Shown here: one piece after another, positions 1 to 7,773 of the stretch
Layout: every line of letters begins with the position of its first letter
How positions within the stretch are numbered: the first letter of the stretch is position 1
NCBI GenBank assembly: GCA_902519255.1
Contig: CABYIV010000007.1
Span: 1-33,501, forward strand
Length of the DNA: 33,501 nt
Direction of reading: 5' to 3'
From: an uncultured Pelagibacteraceae bacterium
Lineage (GTDB): Bacteria; Pseudomonadota; Alphaproteobacteria; Pelagibacterales; Pelagibacteraceae
Made by a program: the position numbers and the translations under genes
The notes under the pieces: generated by a model
Databases searched by the model: none
Told to the model about the DNA's origin: nothing
The model's input: the letters and a program-made list of their open reading frames with translations, nothing else

Positions 1-267
1 TATCGTTTGACCTTTTTTAAATTTTAGTTTTGGAAGAATAATTTTTCCAATCGTTGGCGTTACTGCTAAAAAAACCCAATTTGATTGATTTATAATATCC
101 TGATTGTCAGTAGATATTTTTATCTTTTTACTTTTTCTTTTAAGTTCACTTGAAATTTTTGAATTTCTCTTTGAAACAATTATTTTTTTAATTTTTAATT
201 TTGATCCCAGTATTCCATTGATTACTGATTTTGAGATATGTCCTGTACCAATAAATCCGATTTTCAT
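1..267 (-). CDS. proC: Pyrroline-5-carboxylate reductase-like protein, 5' part only
   Basis: This is the first 89 codons of a gene that runs off the left edge of the window. It begins at an ATG (265-267 on the complementary strand) and opens with MKIGFIGTGHISKSV, a Rossmann dinucleotide-binding loop (GxGxxx) typical of the NADP-dependent F420/ProC superfamily. A later segment, VFLAVTPTIG, matches the second strand region of ProC, where VKP is common. ProC reduces 1-pyrroline-5-carboxylate to proline in the cytosol. It lies 33 bases downstream of csiD on the same strand and may be in the same transcript. The catalytic and dimer domains are outside the window, so another NAD(P)-binding reductase of this superfamily remains possible. 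Confidence 0.75.
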   Translation of the reverse strand, partial: MKIGFIGTGHISKSVINGILGSKLKIKKIIVSKRNSKISSELKRKSKKIKISTDNQDIINQSNWVFLAVTPTIGKIILPKLKFKKGQTI

Positions 268-276
268 GATAAACTA

Positions 277-292
277 AGTGATTATTATCACT
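277..292 (-). other. Small hairpin between csiD and proC-like gene
   Basis: AGTGAT and ATCACT form a perfect 6-bp stem around a TATT loop in the 33-base gap after csiD. On the minus strand no clear T-tract follows, so it is at best a weak terminator or an RNA 3'-end stabiliser. It could also be chance in AT-rich DNA. Confidence 0.25.
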
Positions 293-300
293 AAAATTAA

Positions 301-1221
301 TTAATTAGTAAAAAAAGAACCTCTAATTCTTAGTAATTCTCTTGATAATTTTTTATTTTCTACAAATGGTTTTCTACCATGAAGCCAGAAATAGTTATTT
401 GCAACTACTGAAAAGCCAACTGGTAAAGGCATTACAATCTTTTTTTGACTTCCCTCTAAAGAGTCTGATAATTTTTGTAGAAATAGTCCTTGTTCCATAT
501 TTTTAGGCTCAGGAAATTGGTCTATGTAAGAAATTTGTGGCTTTCCATTTTCGTCTTCTGAAAAAACAGGATGTTCTACTTTATAGTCAACATTTTTACT
601 TTTTGGAGAACCCCATATAAAGTTTTGTTTTCCAACTTTATCATTAGTTAAGCTATCTAAATGTTCCCAATCATCAAGGTGCAACATTGCAGTTTCTCCA
701 CCTTGTACATTTTCTTCCTCCATTTTTAACATTAATAACCAATCAGTTTTTTCTTTGACGTAAGTTCCATCAGTATGAAGATCCATATTAGTATATGCTT
801 TTCTAAGATATGAGTCGCTATTGTCCTCATGTTTAACATGAAATCTAGCATAATATTTTCCAGCCATTGAATCAAAATTTGGATTACCTAGTAAGTGTGT
901 TACAGCTGTAGATAGTTTAATAAGAAAATTATTATCAATTTTTTTGGATTTATTTTTAGGTCCTATGATGAAACAACCTGTGTCTCTATCTCTCAATATA
1001 GAGTTTATAAATTTTCCTAGCTTCCCCCCTGTTGAGTCATCTAAAGATTTTGCAAGTGTAAATCTAGTAAAAGGTTTATATTCAAGAGCTGTAATATCAA
1101 ATTTTTTAAAAGGAAATATTAGTTTATCTATAATTTCATCTTCAATTTTAATATTGATTATTCTTTTGGAATAATCACTAAATGAAATATCAAACCCTTG
1201 AATAGTATCTAAGCTATCCAT
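301..1221 (-). CDS. glaH: Glutarate 2-hydroxylase (CsiD/GlaH family Fe(II)/2-oxoglutarate oxygenase)
   Basis: The 306-residue product aligns along its whole length with E. coli CsiD/GlaH (325 residues). Shared blocks include TALEYKPFTRF near residue 44, GKYYARF near 121, HTDGTYV at 149-155, HLDDWEHLD near 181 and FWLHGR at 278-283. H149, D151 and H281 form the expected iron-binding HxD...H triad, and the arginines near 294-300 are placed to bind 2-oxoglutarate. Members hydroxylate glutarate to L-2-hydroxyglutarate, coupled to 2-oxoglutarate decarboxylation, in the lysine-cadaverine-glutarate route. The usual partner, L-2-hydroxyglutarate oxidase LhgO, is not in the window. The gene lies 5 bases after the pentapeptide gene at the end of the liv-azl series, with ATG start at 1221. 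The family call is firm. The substrate in this organism is inferred. Confidence 0.92.
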   Translation of the reverse strand: MDSLDTIQGFDISFSDYSKRIINIKIEDEIIDKLIFPFKKFDITALEYKPFTRFTLAKSLDDSTGGKLGKFINSILRDRDTGCFIIGPKNKSKKIDNNFLIKLSTAVTHLLGNPNFDSMAGKYYARFHVKHEDNSDSYLRKAYTNMDLHTDGTYVKEKTDWLLMLKMEEENVQGGETAMLHLDDWEHLDSLTNDKVGKQNFIWGSPKSKNVDYKVEHPVFSEDENGKPQISYIDQFPEPKNMEQGLFLQKLSDSLEGSQKKIVMPLPVGFSVVANNYFWLHGRKPFVENKKLSRELLRIRGSFFTN

Positions 1222-1226
1222 TATAA

Positions 1227-1733
1227 TTATTTGTTACAAACTCCAATTGAATTTGGTCCACATGTTTCACCATTAGTCCATGTTGCTCCAATTAAATTTG
1301 CTCCATCAAAATTAGCATTGGTCATATTCGATGAAGTAAAGTTAGCTTCCATTAGATTTGCATTTTGGAAATTTGCTTCAATTAATGTTGAGCCCATAAA
1401 ATCAACTCTTGTCATATTGGCTCCTGTAAAATTAGCTTTTTCAAAATTTCCACCAACGAGAGTTGACTCATATAAGTTAGCTCTAACAAATGTTGACTCT
1501 GGAAAAGTTCCAAATGATAAATTTGATGTCATCATAATACTTTTATCAAAATTAACTTGTATAAAACTTGCAAATGATAAATTTGAGTTGGGCAAATAGC
1601 TACCTTGTAAATCTTGTCCATCTGAAAATCTACAATTGGTATAATCGACACCATCAGTTAAAGGATCATCACATGCTGCTTCTGAAATGCCTGGTAATAA
1701 AATCAAGAACAATAATAAAATAATTTTTTTCAT
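1227..1733 (-). CDS. Secreted pentapeptide-repeat protein
   Basis: The 168-residue product starts with a clear signal peptide (about residues 1-19, ending GISEA). From about residue 45 to 155 it shows many A(N/D)(L/F)xx pentapeptide repeats such as ANLYES, ANFTGANM and ANLMEANF, which fold as a right-handed quadrilateral beta-helix. Cysteines near both ends (CDDP, NCRF, TCGPNS, VCNK) could form disulfides that cap the helix, fitting a periplasmic location. The gene is directly abutted to azlD (TAA then ATG) and 5 bases before csiD, so it is probably co-transcribed. Pentapeptide proteins have no common activity, and the function here is unknown. Confidence 0.85.
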   Translation of the reverse strand: MKKIILLLFLILLPGISEAACDDPLTDGVDYTNCRFSDGQDLQGSYLPNSNLSFASFIQVNFDKSIMMTSNLSFGTFPESTFVRANLYESTLVGGNFEKANFTGANMTRVDFMGSTLIEANFQNANLMEANFTSSNMTNANFDGANLIGATWTNGETCGPNSIGVCNK

Positions 1734-2060
1734 TTATATCGTAAAGTTACTTAATAAAAACATAATGATAGCAGAGAATAAAGTTGGGTAAACTAAATTA
1801 TTTCTAGTTAATTTAAAAATTATTATTGCAAAAAGTACAACAATAAATCTAGACAAATAATTACTGTCAGAAAGTGCACCAGCTGGAAATATTATCATTC
1901 TAGAAATTAAAGCAGCCAATGTCGAATAAGCTAAATAATTAAACCACCTATATATTTTAGTATTTTCATCTATTATTTCAGATGTAAAAGCTCCTAAAAA
2001 CCTAGAGATATAGGTAGCTAAAGATGTAATAACTATTATTAAAACAATATTAGCTGACAT
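1734..2060 (-). CDS. azlD: AzlD-like branched-chain amino acid export subunit
   Basis: A small, very hydrophobic protein of 108 residues with about four membrane helices, matching the AzlD family (usually 100-110 residues) in length and in its place directly after azlC. An upstream TTG at 2072 is in frame. The ATG at 2060 is preferred because a GGAGAG ribosome site lies just before it, and it overlaps the azlC stop by 11 bases. AzlC and AzlD together form an exporter of branched-chain amino acids or analogues. Finding it behind a complete Liv-type importer is unusual. Confidence 0.82.
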   Translation of the reverse strand: MSANIVLIIVITSLATYISRFLGAFTSEIIDENTKIYRWFNYLAYSTLAALISRMIIFPAGALSDSNYLSRFIVVLFAIIIFKLTRNNLVYPTLFSAIIMFLLSNFTI

Positions 2061-2754
2061 TTTTCTCTCCAATTACAAAAGCAACAGTTCCAGCTACAAA
2101 CCCGCCAATCAAAACACACCAATCAGGACTAATAAAATAAAATAAAGGTCCTAAGATAGCTCCTAAAATTATTGAAACATTTAATTGTATAGACTTCATC
2201 ACTCCTATCATTGTGCAAGTAAAATAAATTGGGTTAATTATAGCTAATCCAATCATCATTTCTCTATTTAAGAAATCAGCAGAGTAATAACCTAAGATAG
2301 TTGAAAAAATTGCTATCAACCAAGTTGCAGTTCCAATTCCTATCCAAAAATCGACTCTATATTTTTTTTCAATATCTTTATAATTATTTTTAAGAATTAA
2401 CCACGAAGATACTGCAACAAAATGACATGAAAGATAATACTTCCATCTTGGTTGACTTTGGTGCTTTAACAATGGCATTAAAGATACAGTCATCGGATAC
2501 AATCTTGCATTAACTAACCAAACTGCAAAAAATAAATTAAGTAACGAAACGCCAATCAAAATCGATTCTGCCATCACAAGTGAGCCAGGTAATGCATAAG
2601 TTAAAAAAGTAGAAAAAACACTTTCTTGAATTGTAAAACCTAAATTTTTTAGTAATGCACCTATTGCTAAAAAGCTTAAACCAAGAGCAATTGCAGGACT
2701 ATCGAATTCTTTTGCACAAAGAATTCCTTTAAAAAAATATTTTAAATTAATCAT
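2050..2754 (-). CDS. azlC: AzlC-like branched-chain amino acid exporter, large subunit
   Basis: The 234-residue integral membrane protein has the AzlC features. An early FFKGILCAKEFDSPAIALG region precedes the first helix pair, NARLYPMTVSLMPLL lies near residue 80, and several glycine-rich helices follow. AzlC is the main subunit of the AzlCD efflux system. The start codon overlaps the livF stop in an ATGA, so translation is coupled to the importer ATPase gene. The true substrate may differ from leucine, isoleucine or valine. Confidence 0.85.
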   Translation of the reverse strand: MINLKYFFKGILCAKEFDSPAIALGLSFLAIGALLKNLGFTIQESVFSTFLTYALPGSLVMAESILIGVSLLNLFFAVWLVNARLYPMTVSLMPLLKHQSQPRWKYYLSCHFVAVSSWLILKNNYKDIEKKYRVDFWIGIGTATWLIAIFSTILGYYSADFLNREMMIGLAIINPIYFTCTMIGVMKSIQLNVSIILGAILGPLFYFISPDWCVLIGGFVAGTVAFVIGEKNVS

Positions 2755-3536
2755 CCGCCTAGGAATAGACGTCCAACATCATCATTTTTAAGTAAATCAT
2801 CACCTCTTCCGGCTATTGCCGTTTGGCCAGATACTAATACATATCCAATATCAGAAAACTCTAAACCTTTTTTGGCATTTTGTTCAACTAGAATAATTGT
2901 TTTCTTTTCATTTTTTTGTAAGTCTCCCAAAATTTCAAATACCATATCAATATATCTTGGCTCCAATCCAATAGAAGGCTCATCAACTAATAGAACAGAA
3001 GGTTTCATTACTAAAGCTCTAGATATTTCTAATAATCTTCTTTCTCCACCTGATAATACTTTTGCCGGTTGATTTCTTCTATTCCTTAATCTTTCATATT
3101 TATCTAAAATCTTTTCTGCTTCTTGATATGATTCTTCTGTTTTATCTTTGATAAAACCACCCATTAACAAATTTTCTTCAACAGTCATATCTGGAAAAAC
3201 TGAATTATCTTGCAGAATATAAGCTATACCAACTGACTTTAATTTTTCAGCTGGAGTTAAATTTGTTATCTCTTTTCCATCAATTTCGATTTTACCAGAA
3301 AAAATATTTGTAAATCCATATATAGAATGAAGTATTGTTGATTTACCTGCTCCATTAGGACCAATTAAACATAATGATTGTGCTTTGCTTACAAATAAAT
3401 CAAAATTATGTAAAATTTCCATTTTACCATATCCAGCATTCAAATTTTTTATTGTTAAATGAATATCTTCTGAAGATAAATTTTTAAGATCTTCTGCATC
3501 GGGTGCTTTTCCTAAAACTTCATATTGATTAGACAT
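2751..3536 (-). CDS. livF: Branched-chain amino acid ABC transporter ATPase LivF
   Basis: An ABC ATPase of 261 residues. Walker A is GPNGAGKST at 59-67, the signature is LSGGERR, Walker B is LLVDEPS, and the switch region reads LVEQNA, where histidine is replaced as is normal in LivF. These are the LivF subtype features. The first 25 or so residues precede the usual start of the ABC domain and form a short extension. LivF and LivG form the cytosolic ATPase pair that powers uptake through LivH and LivM. It joins livG by a TAATG and azlC by an ATGA. Confidence 0.93.
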   Translation of the reverse strand: MSNQYEVLGKAPDAEDLKNLSSEDIHLTIKNLNAGYGKMEILHNFDLFVSKAQSLCLIGPNGAGKSTILHSIYGFTNIFSGKIEIDGKEITNLTPAEKLKSVGIAYILQDNSVFPDMTVEENLLMGGFIKDKTEESYQEAEKILDKYERLRNRRNQPAKVLSGGERRLLEISRALVMKPSVLLVDEPSIGLEPRYIDMVFEILGDLQKNEKKTIILVEQNAKKGLEFSDIGYVLVSGQTAIAGRGDDLLKNDDVGRLFLGG

Positions 3537-4276
3537 TATTGAGCCCCCAAATATGCATCAACTACTCTTTTGTCATTTTTAATCTCTTCTGGAGTGCCAT
3601 TTGCAAGCATTTTACCGTGAGCAAGACAAAATATGTCTTCAGCTAATTGCATAATTACTCTCATATTGTGCTCAATAACAAGTAATGTTATTCCAAAATC
3701 TTGATTAACTTTGATTAGTCTATCAATGATTCCATTAATTAAAGTAGGATTTATACCTGCTGTTGGCTCATCTAATAATAGCATTTCTGGTTCATTCATT
3801 AGTGCCATTGCAAGTTCTAATAACTTTTGTTGTCCAAAAGATAGGTCGCCTGCCCTGAGTTTTCTTTTTTGATACAATCCAACAAAATTAAGTAAGTTTT
3901 CTGCTTTTTCTGTGAGCTCCTTTGGAATTTTAGAGAAAATTTTAAACAAACTTTCATCACTGCCTTTGTGACTGATAAGCATGTTATCTACACAATTTAA
4001 TTTTCCATAAATTCTAGTTTGTTGAAATGTTCTCAATAATCCCAGTTTTGCAATTACTGGTACCGGTAATTCTGATACTTCTTTTCCATTAAACTTAATT
4101 GAACCATTGTCTATTGGATAAGTACCAACTATTGAATTAAATAAAGTAGTTTTACCGGATCCATTAGGTCCAATAAGACCAACTATCTTTCCTTTTTCAA
4201 CTGACATTGAAATATCTACATTGGCTTTAACCCCTCCAAATGATTTACTTACATTGTTAACTTCTAGAATACTCAT
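3536..4276 (-). CDS. livG: Branched-chain amino acid ABC transporter ATPase LivG
   Basis: A 246-residue ABC ATPase with Walker A GPNGSGKT at 36-43, LLRTFQQTRIY in the Q-loop region, the signature LSFGQQK, Walker B LLLDEPTAG and the switch histidine in LVIEHNM. The LSFGQQ form of the signature and the C-terminal AYLGAQ end are typical of LivG. It partners LivF. The start overlaps livM by four bases (ATGA) and the stop shares an A with the livF start. Confidence 0.94.
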   Translation of the reverse strand: MSILEVNNVSKSFGGVKANVDISMSVEKGKIVGLIGPNGSGKTTLFNSIVGTYPIDNGSIKFNGKEVSELPVPVIAKLGLLRTFQQTRIYGKLNCVDNMLISHKGSDESLFKIFSKIPKELTEKAENLLNFVGLYQKRKLRAGDLSFGQQKLLELAMALMNEPEMLLLDEPTAGINPTLINGIIDRLIKVNQDFGITLLVIEHNMRVIMQLAEDIFCLAHGKMLANGTPEEIKNDKRVVDAYLGAQ

Positions 4277-5325
4277 TTTAATTCTACCTGTGCTTTTCGA
4301 TCAGCTTCATCTACAACTTCACCAAATCTTTCTGGATATTTTTCTCTTAACCATCCCATCAAACCTTCAGGGAAATAAATTACTATAACGACAATTAAAA
4401 CTCCTAATGCAACATATTGCCAACCTAGGAAGAATGTCCAAAATCCTTCTTTAAAAAAATGAAATAAAGTTGCCCCGATAATTGGTCCCCATAAAGTTCC
4501 TTTACCTCCAAGGATTGCCATCAAAACCATAAATACTCCCATTTCTCTTCCATCAAATGCAACATCAGTTGAGTCTATGTAACCAACTAAACCTCCCATA
4601 ATTCCACCTGCAAGACCGCAAAAGAAAGCTGAAATCATCCATCCAGTTATTTTATATTTCATAGTCTCAATTCCCATTGCTTCAGCTTTATCTTCGTTAT
4701 CTCTGATTGCATTCAGAATTAATCTAAACCTTGTTGTGTAAATTGCTCTTACAGCAATAAATGTAAGTACAAGTGCTCCAAAACTTAAAAAGTAAAAAAA
4801 TTCACCTCTTGCTTCAAGACCTCCTATGTTTGGAAAAGGAGGAGTAGTAAAGCCCTGACCAGCTCCAATAATTTCAATACCTCCAGAAATTTCTCCTGCT
4901 GCAACTCCTAAACCTAATGTACAAATTGCAAAATAATGACCTCTTAATCCTAAAATTGCATAACCAATTAATCCTGCAACTATTGTAGGAACAACAGCGG
5001 CAACTACCAGACCAGCTGCCATGCCTTGAAAGAATTGTGAAGGTGTGTGAACGAAAGTTTTTTCACCACCACTTTCAGTCCACTCAGCTAATGGAAAGAA
5101 CATGCCAACTTGAACGGATGCACAAAGATACATTCCCAAACCATAAAAAAGAATATTTCCAAAAGTATTGTAGCCCATTTCACCACCTTGAATATTCCAA
5201 GTAGTTGCAAGGACAATTAATACACATAGAATTGATAATTGAACTTTAAAAGCTGGAAAAATAAATGGCGCAACTAAACCAAATACCAAAATTCCTATAT
5301 ACAAAATCCAACTATTTTTGTTCAT
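4273..5325 (-). CDS. livM: Branched-chain amino acid ABC transporter permease LivM
   Basis: A 350-residue membrane permease of the LivM type. The family block GLRGHYFAICTLGLG appears near residue 127, and the EAA-like loop AIRDNEDKAEAMGI with YKITGWMISAFF near 211-235. AILGGKGTLWGPIIGA near 270 is the standard LivM signature. It has about nine to ten helices, and the C-terminal tail is charged and cytosolic. With LivH it forms the membrane channel. The gene start lies 14 bases inside the preceding 60-codon gene. Confidence 0.93.
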   Translation of the reverse strand: MNKNSWILYIGILVFGLVAPFIFPAFKVQLSILCVLIVLATTWNIQGGEMGYNTFGNILFYGLGMYLCASVQVGMFFPLAEWTESGGEKTFVHTPSQFFQGMAAGLVVAAVVPTIVAGLIGYAILGLRGHYFAICTLGLGVAAGEISGGIEIIGAGQGFTTPPFPNIGGLEARGEFFYFLSFGALVLTFIAVRAIYTTRFRLILNAIRDNEDKAEAMGIETMKYKITGWMISAFFCGLAGGIMGGLVGYIDSTDVAFDGREMGVFMVLMAILGGKGTLWGPIIGATLFHFFKEGFWTFFLGWQYVALGVLIVVIVIYFPEGLMGWLREKYPERFGEVVDEADRKAQVELK

Positions 5326-5494
5326 ATAAGCTCTCTATTTTATCTCTAAAATCTCTATCAACTGTAAAATAATGTCCATTTTCTTCATGAAGACTAGATC
5401 CTGTTGAATGATATTCATCTAAATGTTTTTTAAATTTCTCAATATCTATTTCTATCAGTTTGCCATTATCGTCTTTAATTTTAACTTTTCTCAC
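5312..5494 (-). CDS. Small conserved-looking protein embedded in the liv operon
   Basis: A 60-codon gene lies between livH and livM, joined to both: its GTG start overlaps the livH stop as GTGA and its TAG end overlaps livM by 14 bases. The product is hydrophilic and charged, with no signal or membrane segment. It starts with a two-strand-like KVKIKDDNGKLIEIDI, then a helical KFKKHLDEYHS with two histidines. Tight overlaps on both sides and normal local codon use suggest a real gene. I do not recognise the family. A cytosolic accessory of the transporter is possible but unproven. Confidence 0.7.
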   Translation of the reverse strand: MRKVKIKDDNGKLIEIDIEKFKKHLDEYHSTGSSLHEENGHYFTVDRDFRDKIESLYEQK

Positions 5495-6384
5495 TTCAAG
5501 TACTCTCTTTTTCTTGAAAGTTTAAATCTTCTGTAAACTAAAATTAAAACTAATAATAAAAATACTGAACCAATTCTAAATTCTGTACCAAGAATATAAT
5601 CTGCAAATTCTTCAAATATTCCTAATCCCATACCTGACATAGCTACTCCAGGTAAATTTCCTAATCCTGCAACAATTACAATCATAAATGATCTTATGGT
5701 GTAAGGTAATCCCATGTATGGATGTATGGTAAATGTTATTGAAATTAAAGCTCCAGCTACACCACATAATGCTGCATTTATTCCAAATGTTGCTGCATAT
5801 ACTTTTTCTGTATCAACGCCTAAAATCTTTGCTGCTCTTGCATTTTGAGCTGTTGCCCTAATTGCACGTCCAAGCTTCGATCTTTTCATATAAACTACTA
5901 AACAAATTGCAAATACAATACTTATAAAAGCAGAAAATATTTTAGAGTTAGGTAAAACAACATTATTATCAAATAACATTGTGGTTCCATATCCTGAGTT
6001 AGCCAATACAACATCTGCACCAAATGCAAAGTTCATTAACTGCATGAAAAGAATGCTAATTCCAAAAGTTGCTAATATTGAAATGAAGAGATCTCTATCT
6101 ACAACTTTATTTATAACTAATTTATAAATTGCAATACCAACAAAATACATAATTATAGGAGAGACAATTACTCCCCAAGCTGGATGAATTCCATAGAGAT
6201 ACATAAAATATGCTATGTATCCACCCAATATAACAAGGTCTCCCTGTGCAATATTAATTATATTCATAACACCCCATTGAAGTGCCATTCCATAAGCAAT
6301 TAACGCAAATAATATTCCAAGTAAAAGTCCGTCAAGACATGCTTGAATGGTTATCATTGGATATTGGAAGACTAAAAAATCCAT
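5491..6384 (-). CDS. livH: Branched-chain amino acid ABC transporter permease LivH
   Basis: A 297-residue permease of the LivH type. The N-terminus has the typical GLLLGILFALIAYGMAL helix and the block NIINIAQGDLVILGGYIAY. The middle has the conserved loop GRAIRATAQNARAAKILGV, which docks on the ATPases, and then VAGLGNLPGVAMSGMGLG. About eight membrane helices are visible. The ATG at 6384 follows the hairpin terminator behind livJ. It is the first permease gene of the transcript and is coupled to the small gene by GTGA. Confidence 0.93.
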   Translation of the reverse strand: MDFLVFQYPMITIQACLDGLLLGILFALIAYGMALQWGVMNIINIAQGDLVILGGYIAYFMYLYGIHPAWGVIVSPIIMYFVGIAIYKLVINKVVDRDLFISILATFGISILFMQLMNFAFGADVVLANSGYGTTMLFDNNVVLPNSKIFSAFISIVFAICLVVYMKRSKLGRAIRATAQNARAAKILGVDTEKVYAATFGINAALCGVAGALISITFTIHPYMGLPYTIRSFMIVIVAGLGNLPGVAMSGMGLGIFEEFADYILGTEFRIGSVFLLLVLILVYRRFKLSRKREYLK

Positions 6385-6404
6385 AATTTAATTTTGATTT
6401 CTAT

Positions 6405-6434
6405 AAAAAAAAGCCCCCTATTTCTAGGGGGCTT
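6405..6434 (-). terminator. Rho-independent terminator/attenuator after livJ
   Basis: AAGCCCCCTA and TAGGGGGCTT form a perfect 10-bp stem around a four-base loop (GAAA on the minus strand). On the minus strand it is followed by eight Ts. It lies 12 bases beyond the livJ stop and 20 bases before livH. This placement fits partial termination, which would give much more binding protein than permease and ATPase. Confidence 0.9.
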
Positions 6435-6446
6435 AATTATTTTTTT

Positions 6447-7685
6447 TTATCTTTCAGACCACTTTGGTACTGGGTGTATTAACTCTGCTGAAGCCCATTT
6501 TAATGGAGCAACAACTTTATTTTCACACTTACCAGCATCATCACACATTACTTGAAAAAGTACCATTGGTTTGTCAACATTTTGACCACCAGGTGCAAAT
6601 TTAATATTTCCATAGAATGTTTGCATGTTAGTTGCAGCAAGAGCATCTCTTACTTTTTTCTGATCAAAAGTATTTGCTCTTTCAAAAGCATCTTTAAATA
6701 CTAACAGTGCAGCTGAAGACTCTGCAGATTGATATGGTGGATCATAGCCAAATTCTTTTTCAAAATCTGCTGCATATGTCATACCATCTTTAAAGAAATC
6801 ATCTTTGTAAGTTAATGTTTTATGCCATTGGGAAGCGCATAATGCATATTGAGAATTTTTACCGTGTTGCTTTGATAATTTTGCAGCATCACAGTGTGTC
6901 ATTGCCAACATTGGAACATCAACTTTCATTTCTGAAATTTGTCTTATTGCTGTTAAAGCTCCTTTTGTATGACCTGAAACAACCAATACATCTGGCTTCA
7001 TTTGTTTTACTTTAACTAATGTAGCAGCCATATCATTAAGCTCTTTTGGAAGTTTGTCGTCGATTATAATTTCAGATCCAGTTTCTTTAGCAGCATCTAA
7101 AATACCTAATCTTACGTCTTGTGAGAAAGCATCTTGTTCAAAAGCTTGTGCAATTCTTACGCCTTTACCACCGTTTAACTCAACAGCTGTTCTTATTGCT
7201 ACATCAAGATACAAGTTTGCTGGTGCTAATACCGCAAATAGATATTTGTAACCTTTAGTAAACAAAGATCTAGAAGCACCGTTAGCCTCAACCATTGGAA
7301 CACCGTATTTTTCTGTTACTGGTGCAATCGCTTTTGTCAAACCTGAACTGTATGGCCCAAGCATGAACTCTACTTTATCTTGTGAGATTAATCTTTCTGC
7401 AAGCTGAGCTGCTCTTTTTGGGTTTGATTCATCATCGTAATAAATAATGTCAAACTTATAAGTTTTTCCTCCAACTTTTACTCCACCCATACTGTTAATT
7501 CTATCAACAGCCATATTATAGCCGTTTTGAGTATGAACACCATTAGATGAATATTTTCCAGTTAAAGAAATTGCAGCACCTAAAATAATCTTATCTCCAA
7601 CTACTTTTGCAAATGATACAACTGAAGTTGAAAATAATAATGCTATTGCAGAAACAAATGTAATTAAAATGTTTTTTATTTTCAT
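6447..7685 (-). CDS. livJ: Periplasmic branched-chain-type amino acid binding protein LivJ/LivK
   Basis: The 412-residue product begins with a signal peptide (about residues 1-26, cut near SFA/KVV). It continues as a type I periplasmic binding protein of the Leu/Ile/Val family: ILGAAISLTGKYSS near 33, NSMGGVKVGGK, DDESNPKRAAQLAERLI and GPYSSGLTKAIAPV near 114. It is longer than E. coli LivK (about 369 residues), as is common for alphaproteobacterial homologues with broader or different substrates. A strong ribosome site (AAAGGGG) precedes the ATG. The protein captures the substrate for LivHMGF. The exact amino acid or amide cannot be read from the sequence. Confidence 0.92.
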   Translation of the reverse strand: MKIKNILITFVSAIALLFSTSVVSFAKVVGDKIILGAAISLTGKYSSNGVHTQNGYNMAVDRINSMGGVKVGGKTYKFDIIYYDDESNPKRAAQLAERLISQDKVEFMLGPYSSGLTKAIAPVTEKYGVPMVEANGASRSLFTKGYKYLFAVLAPANLYLDVAIRTAVELNGGKGVRIAQAFEQDAFSQDVRLGILDAAKETGSEIIIDDKLPKELNDMAATLVKVKQMKPDVLVVSGHTKGALTAIRQISEMKVDVPMLAMTHCDAAKLSKQHGKNSQYALCASQWHKTLTYKDDFFKDGMTYAADFEKEFGYDPPYQSAESSAALLVFKDAFERANTFDQKKVRDALAATNMQTFYGNIKFAPGGQNVDKPMVLFQVMCDDAGKCENKVVAPLKWASAELIHPVPKWSER

Positions 7686-7720
7686 TTATTCCCCTTTAAT
7701 TAATTAATTAATAAAGGTTA
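7686..7720 (-). promoter_or_regulatory. livJ ribosome site inside an inverted repeat
   Basis: Upstream of livJ on the minus strand, CCTTTA and TAAAGG flank a run of TTAA repeats. The second arm overlaps the AAAGGGG ribosome binding site six bases before the livJ ATG, so a hairpin could mask it. The pairing is short and AT-rich, so this is only a possible thermal or translational control. Confidence 0.3.
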
Positions 7721-7773
7721 AATTAATAACAAAAATTATTTAATTGCAAGTGTGAGTAGTAGCGCAATATAAC

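Noticed and set aside
1231..1599. 122-codon plus-strand open frame opposite the pentapeptide gene
   Set aside because: It is a mirror of the repeat codons on the other strand. The product is repetitive and has no start signal.
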